Positions 24,901 through 30,026 of a stretch of 30,313 nt of DNA are shown piece after piece (position 1 is the stretch's first letter; each line of letters opens with the position of its first letter). Below the pieces are notes generated by a model that saw only the letters and a program-made list of their open reading frames with translations, was not told the DNA's origin and did no database searches. Made by a program: the position numbers and the translations under genes. Source of the DNA: a virus. Location of the stretch: positions 1 through 30,313 of the IMG/VR virus record IMGVR_UViG_3300030331_002097; one strand, 5' to 3'.

Positions 24901-26218
24901 CCCAGTTGAGCTCTTGAAGCTGCAGAATTTCATCAGCCTCTTGCTCTTCGACGTACGCATCTACATCTCCTTGGTCCAAAAGGTTGAAGATAAGTGGTGG
25001 GTTCTCTGTAGGATTGTTAATGTTAAACAGATTCTGCGTGTCATCCCACTCACCGTTCGTGCTGAAGTATAGATTACCTCCGGCCATTTCTGTACCGTAG
25101 TAAGCGTAGTACTCGATGATTTGGTCGATGTCATCCTGAGTAAAGATGTTGTTCGCCTCAGATATATCCGTGCCGTTAGTGACAGCAGATACCATCTCTG
25201 TAAAGTCTGCCCATGCCGCGATGTCAGCACCATTAAAGGTGCCGTCATTGTTTACATCGAAGATGTTTCCAGAGAATGGGTTGTAGTCTGTATCGTTGAT
25301 GGATACATCAAAGTTCCCAATGCCTTGGCCCTGAGACTCGATGTAGTTCATCATGTCTTGGAAGTTGGTGTCGCTGTATCCAAGCGGGTCTCCTGCAACA
25401 TTTGACATGTAAACATCCGCGTAGATGTTCATTATTGGCAGCATGTTTGCATCGAACCATGCGCCCAGGTCCTCGAGGTCAGCCTCGGTGGGCTGTGGGT
25501 TCATAAGGAGAGTGTCGAAGAAGTCGTCAGGCACATTGCCTTGATACGCATCGAACACGGCTTGCAATGCGGAGGTGTACTGGTTGGGGGTAGGATTATT
25601 CCAGTCAAGGGGAATTGGATAGAACAAAGTGAGGTTTTCCTCATTAAAAGCCTCGGAAGCCATGTAGTCTGACCAAGTAAGAAGAGACTCTCCAATCCCG
25701 TCTTCTGTAGGTTCGTAGTAAGCGGCGGTTCCGTTAAAGCTTTCACCCGGGTTAAAGAATAGACCAGCGTTGTTCAAGAAAGACATCTGCCCAGCGTTGT
25801 TCCAAAACAAACCCTGAAATTGCTGACCCAATAAGCTGCCACCCGGTTCCACAGACTGAGCAACAACTGTCATGAAAAAGTCGATGATACCTGCGACGTC
25901 AAGAACGTCTAGCGCTCCATCACCGGACGTATCCATGTTACCACCCTGAAGAGCAATGGCGTTTTCAAACGCATCGACAGCTTGCCTGTACGATTCTGGA
26001 AGCTGTGGAGCCTCTTGAACTGGCGGGTCGGGAATTGGTGGCGGGACTACATCGTCGTCGTCCTGCTGCTGATTCGCCTGTTGGTTCGACAGCAGATAGG
26101 AAGAGTAGTCGTCACGAGCTGCCGTAACGTCACGCTTCTTTACTTCAGGGCCTAGTGGGCGAGCCTTCTCGCCGTGCTCCCGGTCATCGAAGGTCGCCGA
26201 TAGCTTCTTCAGCTTCAT
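21989..26218 (-). CDS. Giant dockerin/EF-hand-repeat protein (1,409 aa)
   Basis: An acidic, Asn/Tyr/Trp/Gly/Ala-rich protein without a signal peptide or membrane span. After a basic N-terminus and a Gln/Asp/Pro-rich linker (about 45-70) it carries seven 12-residue calcium loops of dockerin/EF-hand type (D-x-N/D/S/T-x-D-x6-D/E). They begin at residues 96 (DTSGDGALDVLD), 321 (DVNNDGTFNGAD), 519 (DPDGDTQYNPLD), 804 (DFDGDGNVGFGD), 1088 (DFNGDGQINTAE), 1296 (DLNNDGFYTEAD) and 1331 (DLTNDGDLDESD). Each is followed by a hydrophobic helix. The last two are 35 residues apart, like the paired repeats of a dockerin domain. The sequences between the loops are not recognised. The genes around it are small phage proteins, so a virion surface, adhesion or host-range role is plausible. 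The start is well placed, 3 bp before the next stop. I know of no described phage family with this arrangement. Confidence 0.8.
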   Translation of the reverse strand: MKLKKLSATFDDREHGEKARPLGPEVKKRDVTAARDDYSSYLLSNQQANQQQDDDDVVPPPIPDPPVQEAPQLPESYRQAVDAFENAIALQGGNMDTSGDGALDVLDVAGIIDFFMTVVAQSVEPGGSLLGQQFQGLFWNNAGQMSFLNNAGLFFNPGESFNGTAAYYEPTEDGIGESLLTWSDYMASEAFNEENLTLFYPIPLDWNNPTPNQYTSALQAVFDAYQGNVPDDFFDTLLMNPQPTEADLEDLGAWFDANMLPIMNIYADVYMSNVAGDPLGYSDTNFQDMMNYIESQGQGIGNFDVSINDTDYNPFSGNIFDVNNDGTFNGADIAAWADFTEMVSAVTNGTDISEANNIFTQDDIDQIIEYYAYYGTEMAGGNLYFSTNGEWDDTQNLFNINNPTENPPLIFNLLDQGDVDAYVEEQEADEILQLQELNWANQRPTWGENYGLPADLQSETPDWYIAFANSFSTWMSNGYDANYTQDSPNYNTWAGQGPNAQVEAYQSQIASWISANFFDPDGDTQYNPLDLDNSVVEFLINNHPQVNQLSDITPEVFGEALNIMPQLLNECSDWVNSVGGIPEWANIIGQENTEPFNHLAQNAALLFLATSFGHQNLNADPTAQGPDGFDYSYESLFEYLGYDSEQASSLASYVQSEDGFVADQAAFSNWLYTGFMGLVGYFDPNTGESTIMSPGMGVIWAPAGWELGDDYDDYAYYQGQGPALFDVQFYNFELDLTSSEFLFTYNAFIDSTPFYTPPPPPNLSINPSEGVEGIYGDAPTPGAEQAGEYIDIPDFLNRTGGMIDFDGDGNVGFGDFLAVYAWILQGAYNNYNGLSWPMASFYAGNIGIGWSAFYATQNNFSNQALYNLTSSDLWYGGFMTPGDLVLNQQGLLSNSLYSYGGLNPFMYEGAEFGESGPYTGFNPAYALAYFLVFQYANDYIDSGGQTPNWFTTLMEMNPNSPLSTADWFNLIDPNWVNITEVFSANSFAGDDGGNGGLFGSLVVPLLQAILPDENALNSYSDFYLQNGIDPNEFFVPAGPYTGPDSLVPIIAGAGSLGDGLEDALAAASSANFISEYAIANPVGIAAIDFNGDGQINTAEINLYGQLYQMIVAALPGAAVDGQLSLNTLAIELMGPGASTFSLVNNFVTSMIMSGEASDEAAALYSLFGPFIQLGVFGVETDVDISGMTDIFITFGTTVNLTTAQYFAQIFGNPNNTQQGGLIGVIADSLIEGAYYIGPDGNFIQVNNIYAGLQAQAFHTANIAFQLNGTMPPPELAFSVFLYPQLLEFIEQFDDPDLNNDGFYTEADVTLLLELLQSGDFTEGSPEFDALDLTNDGDLDESDLVQFVDFFGSFAGDEGEFQFGQFGYFDDGVWVDFDYDDFDQEDYFGDGWSPQGYAETGEAPPPIPTT

Positions 26219-26221
26219 GGC

Positions 26222-26722
26222 TTACTTCTTTCTGTTGTCTCGCAACATTTTAACAAAGTCAGCGGGGTCCATGACCGAAAAGCCTCCTTCGTGAAACTTC
26301 TTCATCATCATGCCCTTCTCAGCCTTCATATCTTTCTTCTTGAGCATCATGCCCTCCTCACCAGTCTGCAGCGGGTCAGCACCTGAGCCTGAAATGGTAG
26401 CGCCGGGAGTTCCCGGGTCAATGGTGGGGTCGCCGTAGTTTGCAGTCTGAGTCTGCACCCCGTCGTCGTCAGTAGTTACCGTGTAGCTTTCAATTACACC
26501 GGGAGTGATTGTTGGCTGGTCAGCAGTGTATGGGTCACCTGTCACTGTTGTGCCAGTAAACTTGCGCTCTACATCTGCTGCCAGTGGCATGGATGGTCCA
26601 CCGTGCTCTGGGTCGCGGAAGGTTCCGCTTCTACCTGCTGCTGCTTTCTGGGTCATCGCCTTGCGCTGAGCCATCTTGTTCATTGCGGGCATACCGCCCT
26701 CTTGCATCTTCTTAGTTCTCAT
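26222..26722 (-). CDS. Lys/Met/Gly-rich protein sharing a motif with the giant protein (166 aa)
   Basis: Basic, Met/Lys/Gly-rich ends (KKMQEGGMPAMNKMAQRKAM at the start; EGMMLKKKDMKAEKGMMMKK near 124-143) flank a Thr/Asp/Gly-rich acidic middle (about 55-120), perhaps a small beta region. Residues 34-53, TFRDPEHGGPSMPLAADVER, align without gaps to residues 9-28 of the giant protein (TFDDREHGEKARPLGPEVKK). A KFHEGGFSVMDPADFVKML helix ends the protein. It overlaps the upstream DUF5675-like gene by 4 bp and lies 3 bp before the giant gene. The KGMM motif is also found in the 153-residue protein upstream. Function is unknown; an assembly partner of the giant protein is possible. Confidence 0.65.
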   Translation of the reverse strand: MRTKKMQEGGMPAMNKMAQRKAMTQKAAAGRSGTFRDPEHGGPSMPLAADVERKFTGTTVTGDPYTADQPTITPGVIESYTVTTDDDGVQTQTANYGDPTIDPGTPGATISGSGADPLQTGEEGMMLKKKDMKAEKGMMMKKFHEGGFSVMDPADFVKMLRDNRKK

Positions 26723-27222
26723 AAGTTCAGTTTTGCGATGATAACATCATTAAGGTCGACGTACTCGATGCGAACATTCCTTCCGTCATTAAGTGCCTTC
26801 AAAATTTTTGGGTAGACACGTTTGTAAGCTTGTGTTGATTTTCCAATAAACCCATCATCCAAGAGCTGGTTGTTCTCTTGGCTGTCACCAAGTAGAAGAC
26901 ATCCTGCTGTGTGCTCGTCTGTGTTGCCACAGTGGATAAGGATGTATTCAAAGTTAGGAACGTCTCGCACCCACAGCATGCCCTCATGGATATCGGGAAA
27001 ACGCTCGGAGTACTTGGCGTCAAACCCGCCCTCGGTGCGAAGTGTAATGTCGTAAGTCCCCTCTGGTATTCTTGTTTCTTTTCTCCTCTTTCTTTTTCTC
27101 TCTTCGTCTTCTAGGGTATAGCACAAAAACTCACGTCCGTCAGGGAAAAGCTCAACCAAAATACCATTGGTCGAGTCTCCGCTATCCGAAAACCTGAGTA
27201 CCTGTAAGTGCATGTCCCTCAT
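26719..27222 (-). CDS. DUF5675-like protein, possible cell-wall enzyme (167 aa)
   Basis: The sequence follows the order I recall for the DUF5675 family: FLCYTLEDEERKRKRRKETR, RIPEGTYDITLRTEGGF, HEGMLWVRDVPNFEYILIHC, then GNTDEHTAGCLLLGDS. The conserved His...Gly-Asn...Thr-x-Gly-Cys block (H108, C118 approximately) recalls the catalytic His and Cys of L,D-transpeptidases. A role in wall degradation or lysis is therefore an attractive but unproven idea; the family has no established function that I know of. There is no signal peptide. The start overlaps the upstream stop (ATGA). Confidence 0.65.
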   Translation of the reverse strand: MRDMHLQVLRFSDSGDSTNGILVELFPDGREFLCYTLEDEERKRKRRKETRIPEGTYDITLRTEGGFDAKYSERFPDIHEGMLWVRDVPNFEYILIHCGNTDEHTAGCLLLGDSQENNQLLDDGFIGKSTQAYKRVYPKILKALNDGRNVRIEYVDLNDVIIAKLNL

Positions 27223-27680
27223 GAACCAACCTTCTTCTGTGCTTCTTTGTGTGACGCTGTAAAGGACGAGCCCTTAAGCATTGCGTTAGTCATCTCCTGA
27301 AGGTGCTTCTTTGTGTGATGCTTAGAGTGCTTCTTCATGGTTTTCTGCTGTCTCTTGGTAAGACCGCTAACATCTACTCCCTTCACCATCATACCCTTAT
27401 CTGCCTTCTTAACCATCATACCCTTCTCGCCACTTGGAGTCTTTGCGTCCTTAGCCGCGTCCTTCATGAGCTCGGTCTTGTTGCCGTCACCATCAATGTC
27501 GATAAAGTCTGGCTTACCACCTTGATTGTACATTTTACCTCCGTAGGCGAAAGACTTCTTTGCGAGCTTGACAGTTCCGTTAGCCATACCCTCCTTGACT
27601 TGGTCAAAAGTCATAGCGTTAACCTTACCGCCAGCGGCGTAAGTATTGTAAGTCTTGGGTTTCTTTTTTGCTGTTGGCAT
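27219..27680 (-). CDS. Lys/Gly-rich protein with one EF-hand-like loop and KGMM repeats (153 aa)
   Basis: A highly basic protein beginning MPTAKKKPKTYNTYAAGGKV. Residues 61-72 read DIDGDGNKTELM, which matches the first nine positions of an EF-hand loop but lacks the final acidic residue. The GGKPDFIDIDGDGNKTE stretch resembles a motif I recall from many marine-phage hypothetical proteins. Two KGMMVK units follow (about 86-100), then a His/Lys-rich helical tail (KKHSKHHTKKHLQEMTNAML). It is the first gene after a TAGATTTG promoter element. Function is unknown. Confidence 0.65.
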   Translation of the reverse strand: MPTAKKKPKTYNTYAAGGKVNAMTFDQVKEGMANGTVKLAKKSFAYGGKMYNQGGKPDFIDIDGDGNKTELMKDAAKDAKTPSGEKGMMVKKADKGMMVKGVDVSGLTKRQQKTMKKHSKHHTKKHLQEMTNAMLKGSSFTASHKEAQKKVGS

Positions 27681-27699
27681 ATCGTTCTTGTTGAGATTA

Positions 27700-27707
27700 C
27701 AAATCTA
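27700..27707 (-). promoter_or_regulatory. -7 promoter element TAGATTTG
   Basis: In the 33-bp gap before the 153-residue protein, the minus strand has TAGATTTG (fits TAnnTTTG) ending 19 nt before the ATG, a distance close to that of the TATATTTG elements. It lacks the preceding TTTTG of those elements, and no -33 box is evident. Confidence 0.6.
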
Positions 27708-27713
27708 ATAAAA

Positions 27714-28136
27714 TTATCGCAAGTCTGTATCGTGCTTTTTCGAGCCTCTGATGAAGCTGTTCACTCTCCCCATCGCCCATGCAGCCATACTTGTCTTGGG
27801 TCTTGAGCCACTAGACAGATACGCTCCCTGACCTCTTCGGTAAACCTTCTTGAGTGTAGACAAAGACTTACCTGATGACTTGGCCTTCTTCTTGAGAGAG
27901 GCAATGGTAGATGCGCTTAAAGGCTTTCTGCCTTCCTTAGCACCCTTGCCCGTCTTTACCTTGCCACCTTTTTTGAACTCTTGTCTTTCTTTGAAATAGC
28001 TGTCGGGGAGTCGCCTTCCTTCCTTGTAAGCCTTCTGGCCCTCCTTAATGGATTTGGCTCTTGCCTCCCGATTCTTTGAACCAGACAGATACTTTTCAGG
28101 AAGCCCCGTCTTCTCGTCTCGTTTTACTGCTCGCAT
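27714..28136 (-). CDS. DUF5824-like protein (140 aa)
   Basis: The order LPEKYLSG..., AKSIKEGQKAYKEGRRLPD, LKKVYRRGQGAYLSSGSRPK, then AWAMGRVNSFIRG matches the pattern I recall for DUF5824. That family is found in cyanophages and large algal DNA viruses, with the invariant RG.GAY.SSGSRP core. The function is not established. The protein is Lys/Arg-rich (KGGKVKTGKGAKEGRKP in the middle) and likely binds nucleic acid or sits in the virion; that is inference. It overlaps the 56-residue gene upstream by 41 bp and is followed by a promoter. Confidence 0.7.
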   Translation of the reverse strand: MRAVKRDEKTGLPEKYLSGSKNREARAKSIKEGQKAYKEGRRLPDSYFKERQEFKKGGKVKTGKGAKEGRKPLSASTIASLKKKAKSSGKSLSTLKKVYRRGQGAYLSSGSRPKTSMAAWAMGRVNSFIRGSKKHDTDLR

Positions 28137-28266
28137 TGCCGTAGTGTTTGTTCAAAGCTCTCTCCATAGCACGACGACGCGCCCGAGCAGAGCTATTGTT
28201 CTTTTGTTTTTTTGATGCTGTCATCAACACCTCCAAGAAATCAGGGTCTAGTGTTGGTAGATTCAT
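28096..28266 (-). CDS. Small basic protein at the head of the leftward cluster (56 aa)
   Basis: An open frame from the ATG complementary to 28264-28266, beginning MNLPTLDPDFLEVLMTASKK, with a strongly basic helix (SSARARRRAMERALNKHYG). It runs 41 bp into the next gene in a different frame. It is the rightmost leftward gene and may open the unit. A TATATTTA element just 5 nt before the ATG is too close for a normal leader. A seven-A homopolymer inside the gene could hide a frameshift. No family is recognised. Confidence 0.5.
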   Translation of the reverse strand: MNLPTLDPDFLEVLMTASKKQKNNSSARARRRAMERALNKHYGNASSKTRREDGAS

Positions 28267-28484
28267 GGCTGTAAATATACTACAACTTTGGGTACAGCTA
28301 ACCCGGATACGGCACTTAACGAGTACGACTACGATAGTTTTGTTTCACGCAGCATTTGTTCAGACTGAGTAGCGTCCGAGACCCGAACCCCCATAGGGTC
28401 GAAGGGCGTGACTGACGTTGTCGTGAGTGCCTAGCGACTTAGCAAAGTTACGGGAAAAAAATTAAAAAGTCAAGTCCTGAACAG
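28267..28484. other. Non-coding divergent region before the tRNA
   Basis: No convincing gene on either strand. It is the turning point between leftward and rightward transcription. It contains a GACCC...GGGTC inverted repeat (28380-28400, 11-nt loop) and, toward its right end, an A-rich stretch near 28454-28467. No attachment site or origin could be identified by eye. Confidence 0.5.
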
Positions 28485-28516
28485 CTTGTTTACTCGAGAA
28501 CTTGTAAGTACCTTTG
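28485..28516 (+). promoter_or_regulatory. Bacteroidota-type promoter for the tRNA / rightward unit
   Basis: CTTG at 28485-28488 (-33), a 20-bp spacer, and TACCTTTG at 28509-28516 (-7, TAnnTTTG) lie 13 bp before the first base of the tRNA. This is the only promoter in the window with both elements at usual spacing. Confidence 0.7.
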
Positions 28517-28529
28517 ATTCAAACGATAT

Positions 28530-28603
28530 GCTCTCGTAGCTCAACTGGATAGAGCGACAGCCTTCTAAGCTGTAGGTTGCAGGTTCGAGCCCTGCCGGGA
28601 GTA
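28530..28603 (+). tRNA. tRNA-Arg (anticodon UCU)
   Basis: A full cloverleaf of 74 nt. The acceptor stem is GCTCTCG with CGGGAGT (G-U pairs at the first and fifth positions) and the discriminator is A. The anticodon stem ACAGC/GCTGT encloses loop CTTCTAA with anticodon TCT at 28564-28566, and the T-arm is GCAGG-TTCGAGC-CCTGC. The CCA end is not encoded. It reads AGA (and AGG by wobble). Phages often carry tRNAs for codons that are rarer in the host; codon counts would be needed to test that here. Confidence 0.95.
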
Positions 28604-28944
28604 CAGCACTCCAAAAAAAGGAAACACATACATGTCCCCCGGAAAAGTCCTGAGAAATGTGTGGGGTGGGGATTATGTCTATATGTACACGCGCGTCACG
28701 TCAGCCCGAAGTCGATTCTGCGCGATGGGGGGGTAGCATATTGCCGTGTCGTTGCGTCAAACTTTCAGCGTTTTTGCTCCCGTACCACACCATAGACGGA
28801 TAGGTCTGAGCAGACCCTTTTGGGGGGAGGTGGGACAACCACATCGTCGGAACTGAGCGACCCTAAACTGACCCCACAAACGGGGTTGGCACGGAGGTTG
28901 ATACGCGCGTCTACAACATTTTTCTGACCTGTGCAAACACATAA
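28604..28944. other. Non-coding stretch after the tRNA
   Basis: No open frame looks like a gene. The stretch has several G runs (GGGGGGG at about 28727-28733, GGGGGG near 28822), a GGTCTG-AG-CAGACC hairpin and an ACCCC-ACAAAC-GGGGT hairpin at 28871-28886. It may be an untranslated transcript or a structured leader. Confidence 0.4.
28803..28816 (+). terminator. Possible weak intrinsic terminator
   Basis: GGTCTGAGCAGACC forms a 5-bp stem with a GAGC loop and is followed by C and TTTT on the plus strand. The stem and U-tract are short, so efficiency is doubtful. It could end the tRNA transcript. Confidence 0.25.
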
Positions 28945-29112
28945 ATGTTAAAATTTCACTGTGGGTCCAAGTCGTTCGTCGAAGCTATTTGGTTGTTCGT
29001 CGATGAAATACAGGCATTGAAAAAAAACTTGCAAAAACCGCTTGACAAGTCAGCCCCCTATAGTACTATGGCTCTCGTGTTGCAATGGCAACCCCGCACT
29101 GCGGACTATTGA
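28945..29112 (+). CDS. Possible small gene (55 aa)
   Basis: An ATG-started frame reading MLKFHCGSKSFVEAIWLFVD to WQPRTADY, with a plausible amphipathic helix and no Shine-Dalgarno, as for other genes here. A frame of this length can occur by chance, and the region also contains a TTGACA promoter-like sequence and direct repeats. It is reported as a candidate only. Confidence 0.3.
   Translation: MLKFHCGSKSFVEAIWLFVDEIQALKKNLQKPLDKSAPYSTMALVLQWQPRTADY
29042..29069 (+). promoter_or_regulatory. Candidate promoter with TTGACA and TACTAT
   Basis: TTGACA (29042-29047), a 16-bp spacer and TACTAT (29064-29069) resemble a sigma-70 promoter of the proteobacterial type, not the Bacteroidota type. It lies within the candidate 55-residue frame, so only one of the two may be real. 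It precedes the hairpin-rich leader of the rightward genes. Confidence 0.3.
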
Positions 29113-29379
29113 CGTACTGCCTGTCGCTGACTAAACGACCCGCTCCACGGAGCGAACCTCGCACCCTGTATGCAGAACGCAGGGTGGGCAAACACCACTC
29201 ACCGCAGAGCGCAGTTCTTTGACGTATTGAAACTACCTACCACTCGGGCCGACAAAACCCGCCACACTACGTGGCCATCGGAGTTGGGATGGGGGAAGAA
29301 GTAATGCAAACACTATTGACTACACCGCCACGATACAAGCCAGCTTGGGATTGCGGGGCTATCCGCCCGCCGTGGCGTA
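29079..29379 (+). other. Hairpin-rich leader, no gene seen
   Basis: A chain of short hairpins stands ahead of the first rightward gene: GTTGC-AATG-GCAAC (29079-29092), CCGC-ACT-GCGG (29094-29104), CGCTC-CACG-GAGCG (29141-29154), CACCCTG-11 nt-CAGGGTG (29162-29186) and GCGG-6 nt-CCGC (29353-29366). TTGACGTACTG at 29109 and TTGACGTATTG at 29219 form an imperfect direct repeat. The density of hairpins suggests a structured RNA or regulatory leader. An origin of replication is an alternative. Confidence 0.4.
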
Positions 29380-29437
29380 GCAACGGAACAGGCGTTCCAC
29401 CTCGGTAGGTGGTGGGGGTTCGACTCCCCCCCGTTGT
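29380..29437 (+). ncRNA. tRNA-like element 1
   Basis: A 58-nt structure with a 7-bp acceptor-like stem (GCAACGG at 29380-29386 with CCGTTGT at 29431-29437) and a canonical T-arm (GGGGG-TTCGACT-CCCCC, 29414-29430). Between them are a 3-bp mini-hairpin and a 6-bp hairpin with loop CGGT (29397-29412). It is far shorter than a tRNA and has no 7-nt anticodon loop. It may be an acceptor/elbow mimic or a decayed tRNA. It ends 34 nt before the ATG of the next gene. Confidence 0.5.
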
Positions 29438-29471
29438 TCTAACCCGTGCTTCGGCACACAATTCAATTACT

Positions 29472-29921
29472 ATGTTGTTTACTGCAACCGCCATTCAGGC
29501 ATACACTACTACCCGCGACAACCACGAAGTCGCATTGTCTAACCGCTTCGAGTTCAGCTACGACCTCGACGCTAACAACAAGCAAGGCCGTGACCTCGTC
29601 ATCGGCACGATGCTCAACCGCTTGTTCCGCTACCTGTCCTTGCAGAAGGAGACAGGAGCAAGATTCACCAACCTGTCGCACCCTGTGCTCTTGAAGTTCA
29701 AGGTCGGCAAGTCAACCATCGACCTCCGCGACATCGAGGAGCGTCTGCAGGCCACCTTCAAGGTCGGTCACACACCCAAGGCCAAGCGTCGCTTTGCCCA
29801 ACGCGTTGTGGCCGTTGTTGAGTTCTTGCTCGAAGCCCCTGTGCAGATGACTGCCACAGAGTTGCTCGCCTCCTTGGAGGAGCAGATTGCCGAGGATATG
29901 GTCGCTGAGTTGACCGCGTAA
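29472..29921 (+). CDS. Unrecognised rightward gene (149 aa)
   Basis: The start is the ATG at 29472 (MLFTATAIQAYTTTRDNHEV). A longer frame from a GTG at 29409 would begin within the tRNA-like element and is rejected. The protein is soluble and helix-rich: a basic middle (DLVIGTMLNRLFRYLSLQKE), a short strand region (PVLLKFKVGKSTIDLRDIEE), a basic helix (TPKAKRRFAQRVVAVVEFLL) and an acidic C-terminus (LLASLEEQIAEDMVAEL). No family is recognised. A GTGC-TTCG-GCAC hairpin (29446-29457) stands just before the start and could affect translation. Codon use is notably GC-rich at third positions (GAC, CGC, AAC) compared with the late genes. It is probably an early gene. Confidence 0.7.
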   Translation: MLFTATAIQAYTTTRDNHEVALSNRFEFSYDLDANNKQGRDLVIGTMLNRLFRYLSLQKETGARFTNLSHPVLLKFKVGKSTIDLRDIEERLQATFKVGHTPKAKRRFAQRVVAVVEFLLEAPVQMTATELLASLEEQIAEDMVAELTA

Positions 29922-29948
29922 GTGGACTAAGTTAGGATGTAGACCACA

Positions 29949-30003
29949 GGTGTACTTGGAGGACGCGAAAAACACGCGTCGGGGGCTCGACTCCCCCTGC
30001 ACC
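29949..30003 (+). ncRNA. tRNA-like element 2
   Basis: Between the two rightward genes, GGTGTA (29949-29954) can pair with TGCACC (29998-30003), one G-U. A GACGCG-AAAAACA-CGCGTC hairpin (29962-29980) has a 7-nt loop, and the T-arm GGGGG-CTCGACT-CCCCC (29981-29997) follows directly. There is no D-arm and no variable loop. The T-arm differs from that of element 1 at one base of 17. It ends 23 nt before the next ATG. Confidence 0.5.
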
Positions 30004-30026
30004 ACAAACACTTAAACCCATACATT

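Noticed and set aside
21989-26218. A cellulosome component of the host
   Set aside because: No signal peptide, no glycoside hydrolase or cohesin domain, and the gene is enclosed by phage genes with overlapping stops and starts.
28577-28795. Plus-strand frame starting inside the tRNA
   Set aside because: It overlaps the T-arm of a clear tRNA and its product looks like translated non-coding DNA.
28757-28942. Minus-strand frame of 61 codons in the non-coding stretch
   Set aside because: Cys/Arg/Pro-rich product without family features, opposite to the likely direction of transcription, and no start context.
29949-30004. A tmRNA 3' end, suggested by the GGGGG-CTCGACT-CCCCC arm and a following CACCA
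   Set aside because: No tag reading frame, no tmRNA 5' half and no pseudoknots nearby; the element is only about 55 nt long.
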